A DNA stretch of 64,000 bases, taken from contig OY987230.1 of NCBI GenBank assembly GCA_963920705.1, positions 6,572,001-6,636,000 on the forward strand. Direction: 5' to 3'. Every line of letters starts with the position of its first letter. The first letter of the stretch is position 1. This DNA comes from Odiellus spinosus. Lineage: Eukaryota; Arthropoda; Arachnida; Opiliones; Phalangiidae. The notes below the pieces were generated by a model. It was not told where the DNA came from. It made no database searches and worked only from the letters and a program-made list of their open reading frames with translations. Both the position numbers and the translations under genes were made by a program. Of this stretch, positions 58,085 through 64,000 are shown one piece after another.

Positions 58085-58372
58085 CGTGGAACATGAAAGA
58101 CCCGTGGAACATAAAAGACCCGTGGAACATAAAAGACCCGTGGAACATAAAAGACCCGTGGAACATAAAAGACCCGTGGAACATAAAAGACCCGTGGAAC
58201 ATAAAAGACCCGTGGAAAATAAAAGACCCGTGGAAAATAAAAGACCCGTGGAAAATAAAAGACCCGTGGAAAATAATAGACCCGTGGAAAATAAAAGACC
58301 CGTGGAAAATAAAAGACCCGTGGAAAATAAAAGACCCGTGGAAAATAAAAGACCCGTTGAAAATAAAAGACC
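58085..58372. repeat. 18-bp array, 16 units
   Basis: CGTGGAACATAAAAGACC units first, then CGTGGAAAATAAAAGACC. Exactly 16 units with no indel. The reverse complement, TTTTCCACGGGTCTTTTA, resembles the 18-bp unit of the left side. Confidence 0.95.
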
Positions 58373-58378
58373 CTTTAT

Positions 58379-61162
58379 CATTTTTTACATTGTTTTTAAC
58401 CTCATTTTTATTCTTTAATTTCCATAGAAATGTAAAACCAAGATTTCGAGATATTTACGACGTCACTCGAACATGTCACTCAAAACTGAACTTCCAATTT
58501 CAAATTACACTGAAGGATCTACTTTTTGGCCCCGCATTTCTTCATTGGCTTATTACATAATGTTTGAAATCCAACAATGCGGGGAAATCATTGGTCAGCC
58601 ACGCAAAACGAAGCATATGGGTTAAATTCACCGCGGTACCTCTTCTCCCTTCTGCCCTTATTATCTCTTTCCGGTCTCGATTCAAGCTCTCGAACCAATT
58701 ATGACATAAACCCTAACCCTTCAACCAGGCGGCTTCGAAATATTAAACCAAGTTTGGTTTTAATCCCGAGATCTCGTCAAAAGTAACGATTTTCGTGACC
58801 TTATTCAACCACGCAAAAAGCCTCGGGCCGAATGTGTTTTTGTTTTTCTAAGATTTGGCCGGAGTGGCGAACAAAATCGGGTACTCACGACGGCTCTGTC
58901 CTCACGATGTCTCGAAATGAATCCTTTTTCCCTCTTCCATGAACGAGTTGTTGACGCGCGTCAGACCAGAAGATTATGACCTTGTAGGCCTCATCTTGTT
59001 GAAATTAGCCACGTAGAATCGCCTCGCTTCACTTGGACTTAAATGCTGGAATAAATATTAAAAATTATTATTCATCAGTAAAATTCATAGCGAATTGACT
59101 AAAACGAAGTATCGAATAACAATGGGTGGCAAATCTATCTTTCAAAGGGAGTGGACTCGGCTACGAGCTTCTTTATTCGGGTTTAGCATCTTGTATCAAT
59201 CCGGCCCATCTTTAACACGGGGAAAACTGACCTCGAACAGCTGAGAATAAAATCCGCCAATAATTACATAATTTTAAGAACGCTCTAGTATCGGAGAAGA
59301 GGGAGTCGCTGTTAACGATTACTTAAATTAAATTATTAACAGGAGGCATTCATCCGCCCCGGCTTAGTCACTCTAGCCATGCTCTAGCGAACGGTCAAAT
59401 ACACGCCCGTCTCCCGGGTTAATATTAGCAAACATCTTTCGGATTTGCCATAGTATAATAAAACCTATGCCTAGATTTTAATTTCGAATAATTAATTACC
59501 TTTAATAACTCGCTACAGGGCCGATAAGTCAATAATTTGGATGATTCCAAGACGTGGCGTGTTTTAGGCTATCGCCGCTAAGCCTAACGAGGAGCGAAAA
59601 AGCAGGCATCCGACTTTAACTAAATTATGAGAGAAACTGGCGCAACGACGACCGTGTCCAAAGGTTAGTCAAAAATCAGCTTTATAGGACCGTGTCACGT
59701 CGGTTAAATTTAATCGGAGTCCGTTTACTCGGGTAACGACAAAAGACGCGGGGCGTAAGAACAATTACCTTTGATTTACACGATTTAGACAATAATATTT
59801 GGCCGAAATACGATTCGGCCAAATCGAACGAATTAATATAATCGTCATCCAGTTCTTCCATCGCGAAGATTTTTCACGCGTATGGTAGGGACGCAATTGC
59901 GTATACAATTGTTTTATCTCTTCTTTGACCATTATAGTATTTTTAAGAAATAGTTTGCTGCGCCTAACTTTTAGTTTTTAATAACTTTCTCGTCTCGGTT
60001 ACAGTTTTTTAAAAATAAAAACTTAACTCCATCTGCTCCACGCTTTTCTTCCTTTTATATATATTTTTCACTTTACCATGGATTCTAATTTTAGATAATT
60101 CAACGTTAATATCTTTATAAAGTCTTACATTTTAGATTTAAAGAGCCCCATACATTGTCTTAATAATTCTAAAATATATTATAATTTCGAATAGAAATAA
60201 CTCGTTTACTTTATGAATCATTTTAGAAGTATAAAAAAAATCTCGCGATAAAACTAATCTAAACAATTAGTGAAATATTTCTAATTTATAGAACGTTTCG
60301 CGATAAGCACGGTCGCTTAAAGTGAGACTGAAGGCAAAATCGAAGGCCCTATTTTGTTGATTAAACAGTAATAAAAAGTTACTTCATCCACTCAATTTTT
60401 TTACTCCACTTAATTACTCCAAAATTAAGGTTTAAAGTCAGCGTTTAGCCCACCCATCCCCCGCGACAAACATATAGTTGGAATAAAAAGACGAGATTTG
60501 ATTGGCTCGCCTCTCCTTATCTGCAGAGCGGGATTCGAAATTTAAGGTTGAAATTTTAAAGTACTTATTTAAATACCGTTTCTTCGAAATTTAACTATTT
60601 TAGATACTTTTTTTTGGTACTAAATAATATATTTTATGGTCTAAGAAATCTAAAAATTAAGTTATCGCGTATTACACGATTTCCTTCAGTCTGCCTTAAC
60701 ATAAAGATTGCAATAAAATACTGAATTATTCATTAAGGATGAAGAACGTATACGGGGGCTCCGTATGAATAACATTCTACGGTATCTAATTCGAGTAGGG
60801 AGTAAGACGCATTCTCCAGGAACAGTAGACGAAAAAATGGTTCTCTCACTGGAAAAAATCGGTTCATTGAATACCACAGCTCTGTAACCAAGATGTGATC
60901 CTTTTACGCTTACACTCATTTTATGTCGCAACATTAGAGCCTAGGCCAAAAAAGAAAAAATTCTGTCCTAAGTTAGGGTTTATATATTTATTATTATATA
61001 AAATCCAAAATCAAAGAATTCCCATATTAATGTGCAAGAGAGCGAGCTGAAATATTTATTGCCAAAACTACAATAAAATAATCGAAAATTCAGTTACATA
61101 ATCGCTATTCAATACAATTTTTTAAAGCGCTATAGGCGAACTAAATACTCTGGATCCATACA
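58379..61162. other. Intergenic, nothing recognised
   Basis: No exon or repeat that I can support. An 82-codon minus-strand frame at 60686-60934 and a 39-codon + frame at 60767-60886 overlap one another and show no domain. Composition falls from mixed (58.4-59.9 kb) to AT-rich. Confidence 0.5.
61055..61060 (-). terminator. Likely polyadenylation signal of the Diedel/EF-hand gene
   Basis: AATAAA on the minus strand, about 105 bp after the stop codon. Confidence 0.6.
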
Positions 61163-61401
61163 TTAATTGTCAATTTCGTGTGGCGCGAGTTTTCCGTCTT
61201 TATTCGTATCAAGGATGAGAAATTCTGCCCAGTAGTTTGGGGCTTCTCTTTTGGAAATACGGTGATTTTTCAAGACCCATTTCTGAGCTTCGGAAAACTC
61301 CAAAACACCGTTTTTATTACTATCGAAATCGGCAAATATCTTGTCTAAATGCTTCTCAGAGTAGTGTTTCGAGGTGGTATTCAAAACTTCGTGATGCTCA
61401 T
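61163..61401 (-). CDS. Diedel/EF-hand gene, exon 3 (last)
   Basis: Acceptor GTTCAATTTAG, phase 1, stop TAA at 61163-61165. Encodes a helix (EHHEVLNTTSKHYSEKHLDKI in outline) and the two EF-hands. Confidence 0.82.
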
Positions 61402-63133
61402 CTAAATTGAACAACACCAGAATTTTAATGATTATTTGGGTATATAGATTTTTTTTTAACTTATTATTAAGGGAAGAAACTTGTGGACATTGTATGGAAT
61501 AGCAAAAGCCGATGAAACCCTCCTTTGAAGTCTACTACTCCAATGTTCCATATAGCGCTGCTCTCTGATGGGTAAAATTCACAATTTTACGAGTTAGAAG
61601 GGGTCCTACTTCATCCCCCCTGTCTACGGAAAATTGGAAATTCTCTCTCTCCACAAACGACGACGTTTTTTGACGAACTCCAAGGCTGCTAGAGATATTC
61701 GCTCGACGAACTCCCGCTCCGAAAGCATCTACCGTTATAAGGCGTACGAAACGCCCCTTTTTAGAATAACCCATACAGAGAGGGGTAGACAAGACACGGG
61801 AGTAATAGACTTCAAAGGAGGGTTTCATCGGCTTCTGGGAATACGTCGAAGGCTTGATTTCAAACAGTCACCCTTAATTAGGCGCTTAAATTCGATGTGC
61901 TGATTCAGACTGAAGACCTTTCGAGGTCGAAAGCTTTCTCGCGCAGTTATTGTGTTTAGCAATAAAAACGTAGCTCATTTACCTCCACGCTTTTCTGTCA
62001 TTAATAAAAATTTACCACTACCATAGATTCTAATAATAGAAAATTCAACGTTTCTTAAGTTAAGTTACCAGAGAGAAAAAAAAAAAATTAATTATTCTTC
62101 GCGATCTCTAACGAAATATTTTACTTTACACACTTGTGGGTTCAACTTTTTGCCACGAGGACATTTTAGTGGAACCAACGCGAAAATCAACTTTGAAGGG
62201 GCCTAAAGTTTCGCAGGAATTAATGTTGGAATGGAAATGAAATTCAAAAACGAACTGAACTTATTAATTCTCTCTGAGATTGACTAAAATATATTCTTGA
62301 TCACGTACCTATGGATCGTTTTGGGCGGCAGTTATTGCATCCAATTCCTCGGCGGCAACCTCCGTCGCAATTGCATCCAAATATGTTGCAACTTCCATAT
62401 CCGCAATAGGGTGTTTTGTGGGTGCAATCGTCACAAAGTCCAACTTGATATTCGTAATCTGGTCTACCCATTTGGCCCAATTTTATTTCATTTCACCTAA
62501 TTCCCGTTTCGCCCAATCTCATTTCACCTAATTTCCATTTCGCCCAATCTCATTTCACCGAATTCCCGTTTGGCCCAATCCTATTTAGCCTCCTCGGGTT
62601 TCGGCATTAGTTGGATGTGTTTCGACATCTGTAGAGACTTGACTTTGCTTGATACAGAGAAGGTAAGCCTTCGGGAACAATTTCCTTTTGATCGGTTCCT
62701 CGGGCCCGTTTAATTATTTCTGCACGCACTTCTTGATGTATCTGAAGAACCATTTACTTTATTTGATAACCTAACCTAACCTAAGCTAATAAATTTAGTT
62801 TGGGCGAATTGTGAATCGATAATTTGGGGCCAAATAATAAGTTTGGGCGAAGTAGGATTGGGCGAAATGGAAATAGATTATTTTGGGCGACAAATGCCTT
62901 GGGCGAAATGGGAATAGATTATTTTGGGCGACAAATGCCTTGGGCGAAATGGGAATGGATAATTTTGGGCAAAATGGGAATAGATAATTTTGGGAGAAAT
63001 ATTTGGGCGAAATTGGTACATACCCGTAACCTATATAGTCGCTTAGATAGCTGCAAGGCGCCCGGCAACATTCACTTTCCACATAATCGTGCTTGAATTG
63101 GAAGATGATTAAGGCGAGTAACAACTTCTCCAT
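61163..63133 (-). CDS. Secreted Diedel-like cysteine-rich protein with two EF-hands
   Basis: Three coding exons on the minus strand: 63133-63024, 62463-62309 and 61401-61163. Phases 2 and 1 agree at both junctions, giving 504 nt and 167 residues. Residues 1-20 form a signal peptide (MEKLLLALIIFQF core). ECCRAPC opens a region with 12 cysteines; its centre YCGYGSCNIFGCNCDGGC (residues about 55-72) matches the core I know from insect Diedel. After NNCRPKRS come two EF-hands with full calcium loops, DSNKNGVLEFSE and DTNKDGKLAPHE, the second at the extreme C-terminus. It is probably exported and calcium-binding. Diedel acts as a secreted immune cytokine-like factor in flies; whether this fusion does so is unknown. 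The acceptor of exon 2 has almost no pyrimidine tract. An untranslated leader may begin after TTGCAG at 63145. Confidence 0.78.
61402..62308 (-). other. Diedel/EF-hand gene, intron 2
   Basis: GT-AG intron holding MITE family A copy 2 (61503-61837). The rest shows no feature. Confidence 0.7.
61503..61837. mobile_element. MITE family A, copy 2
   Basis: 335 bp, ends CAAAAGCCGATGAAACC and GGTTTCATCGGCTTCTG. Flanked by GGAATAG (61496-61502) and GGAATAC (61838-61844), a 7-bp duplication with one change. Same orientation as copy 3, opposite to copy 1. Confidence 0.92.
62309..62463 (-). CDS. Diedel/EF-hand gene, exon 2
   Basis: Acceptor GGGTAG|A, donor CATAG|GTACGT, phase 2 in and 1 out. Encodes the Diedel-like cysteine core, including CTHKTPYC and GSCNIFGCNCDGGC. 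Confidence 0.78.
62464..63023 (-). mobile_element. Intron 1 of the Diedel/EF-hand gene, an inverted-repeat element
   Basis: Almost the whole 560-bp intron is an element with inverted ends. In transcript sense it starts GTATG and then TACCAATTTCGCCCAA; the reverse complement of its 3' end is TACCCATTTGGCCCAA, 14 of 16 positions identical. Inside are tandem CGCCCAA-type units on one side (62466-62595) and their inverse GGGCGAAATGGGAATAG on the other (62800-63015), with an internal AACCTAACCTAACCTAAG. No exon sequence separates the ends from the splice sites, so the element appears to supply both. It matches the idea of an introner, a transposon that becomes an intron on insertion. Confidence 0.65.
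62798..63015. repeat. GGGCGAAATGGGAATAG repeat cluster
   Basis: At least six related units with GGGCGAAATGG cores; two 44-bp copies (from 62890 and 62935) containing ATTATTTTGGGCGACAAATG are near-identical. Inverted relative to the CGCCCAATC units at 62466-62595. Confidence 0.85.
63024..63133 (-). CDS. Diedel/EF-hand gene, exon 1
   Basis: Signal peptide and the first three cysteines; donor TACGG|GTATGT at 63023, phase 2 out. The open frame continues upstream to another ATG at 63271, but the hydrophobic stretch directly after the ATG at 63133 and the CAG acceptor just before it favour this start. Confidence 0.72.
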
Positions 63134-63567
63134 TTTATGAAAACCTGCAATAGGTAACGCAGGCCCTACCAATGAGTTTGGGTTGGCAACAGCGAGAGAT
63201 GGTCCTTTTCCAACCAACAAATACATATATGTTAATAACTGGGCTTTAAAGGTATTTATATTACAAGCCATTAAAACAGGAGTTTTTACAATCCTCTATA
63301 TAAAGGGCTTATGATTAAATTTTGATTCTCTCAATGCCCAAATCATTGGCGAGCTCGGAAGCACGAAGCGATAGGGAACGGGGACTATACTTTGTATTCC
63401 TCCGTGTTACAGCGAGCAATTAATATAAAAAGGGTAAAAACGGAAAGAATTTTCTCGGGTTACGGAGAAAGGCGAGGGAAAGAGTACGCGCCAAATTCAG
63501 AACTCAATCACAAGCATTTTAATTGCGTAACCAATTTAAAATGTTTTTTCAAACGTATAAGCTACAG
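63134..63567. other. Upstream region of the Diedel/EF-hand gene
   Basis: CTATATAAAG at 63297-63306 reads as a TATA box in both directions and lies about 165 bp upstream of the start codon. No exon recognised beyond a possible short leader. Confidence 0.4.
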
Positions 63568-63895
63568 CAGAAGCCGATGAAACCCTCCTTTGAAGTCTAC
63601 TACTCTCTCTCTGTATGGGTAAAATTCACGATTTTACGAGATCGGAGGGGTCCTACTTCATACCCCCCTGTCTACGGAAAATTGGAGATTCTCTCTCTCC
63701 ACAAACGACGACTATCACGACTTTTTTTTGGCGAACTCCAAGGCTGCTAGAGATACTCGCTCGACGAACTCCCGCTCCGAAAATATCTACCGTTAGGAGG
63801 CGTACGAATCGCGCTTTTTGAAACTAACCCATACAGAGAGGGGTAGACAAGACCCGGGAGTAATAGACTTCAAAGGAGGGTTTCATCGGCTTCTG
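63568..63895. mobile_element. MITE family A, copy 3
   Basis: 328 bp with ends CAGAAGCCGATGAAACC and GGTTTCATCGGCTTCTG. Flanked by GCTACAG (63561-63567) and GCCACAG (63896-63902), a 7-bp duplication with one change. Confidence 0.92.
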
Positions 63896-64000
63896 GCCAC
63901 AGTAATTATAAAAAAATATACATACTTCTTCGTCGGATGTAGACTTCGAAATATTGACGAGATAAATAATTTTAATTTACGCGACATCCTTTTTATATAT

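Larger units (their letters stand above)
28454..58378. mobile_element. About 30-kb foldback-like composite of tandem arrays
   Basis: The segment is built of tandem arrays in mirror order. Left side, + strand: 18-bp TTTTCAAAGGGTCTxxTA units, ACAAGGGGTACCCCTTGT palindromes, then roughly 30-bp TTTTACAGGGGGTGTATTT units. Right side: the reverse complement AATACACCCCCTGTAAAA units, then 26-, 22- and 18-bp units whose reverse complement TTTTCCACGGGTCTTTTA resembles the left 18-bp unit. Between them lie about 19 kb of 31-bp units and a LINE. The layout recalls the Drosophila foldback (FB) elements, whose inverted ends are tandem repeats with unit lengths rising inward to 31 bp. No transposase of its own is visible. 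A satellite that inverted upon itself is the alternative. Confidence 0.6.

Noticed and set aside
32546-58372. CRISPR-like array
   Set aside because: Repeats are contiguous without unique spacers, the genome is eukaryotic and unit lengths vary by type.
55085-58381. Minus-strand frames of more than 1,000 codons
   Set aside because: Tandem 26/22/18-bp units without stops; the peptide changes with every unit type.
60686-60934. 82-codon minus frame
   Set aside because: No domain, no splice context and an opposing small frame of equal quality; treated as chance.
62297-62500. + strand 67-codon frame
   Set aside because: Shadow of exon 2 of the Diedel/EF-hand gene on the opposite strand.
62795-63271. 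Minus frame of 158 codons read straight through intron 1
   Set aside because: The part after the donor at 63023 encodes only repeats (ISPKYF.. units); a good GTATGT donor and the phase match to exon 2 favour splicing.

Overview
This window reads as animal nuclear DNA, most likely from an arthropod and probably an insect. The grounds are split genes with GT-AG introns, many small inverted-repeat transposons with target-site duplications, CCTAA-rich minisatellites resembling the arthropod telomere motif, and a secreted gene whose cysteine core matches the insect Diedel family. There are no operons. I could recognise no rRNA gene, tRNA gene or CRISPR array.

Left part (1-7.0 kb): a small inverted-repeat element carrying a 20-bp minisatellite (304-860), then a palindromic DNA transposon (1097-4636). 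The latter is two nearly identical 1.64-kb arms around a 0.25-kb unique centre, with two damaged head-to-head copies of a DDE transposase gene ending in a SWIM zinc finger. Noncoding DNA follows, with a CAGACA microsatellite and a strong hairpin.

Gene 1 (10.2-27.5 kb, + strand, probable noncoding leader exon near 7.1-7.5 kb): an 11-coding-exon gene for a 621-residue coiled-coil protein, recognised as a CCDC177 orthologue. All exon phases join without a break. Its introns hold several miniature transposons, a 59-bp duplication, a decayed LINE and a 69-bp/207-bp minisatellite.

Repeat body (about 28.4-58.4 kb): a composite of tandem arrays in mirror order. From the left: 18-bp units, palindromes, roughly 30-bp units reading TTTTACAGGGGGTGTATTT, then a strand switch into about 19 kb of 31-bp units reading the opposite way, a broken LINE retrotransposon, opposite-strand units of the roughly 30-bp type, and finally 26-, 22- and 18-bp units. 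Outer 18-bp arrays on the two sides are related in inverted orientation, so the whole looks like a giant foldback element or self-similar satellite about 30 kb long. Very long open frames across it are by-products of stop-free repeats and are not genes.

Gene 2 (61.2-63.1 kb, - strand): a three-exon gene for a predicted secreted protein of 167 residues, with a signal peptide, a Diedel-like cysteine-rich region and two EF-hands. Its first intron is almost exactly filled by an inverted-repeat element whose ends lie next to both splice sites, so the intron may have been made by that element. A miniature transposon sits in its second intron and another copy lies upstream; these two and a third copy in gene 1 all have 7-bp target-site duplications.
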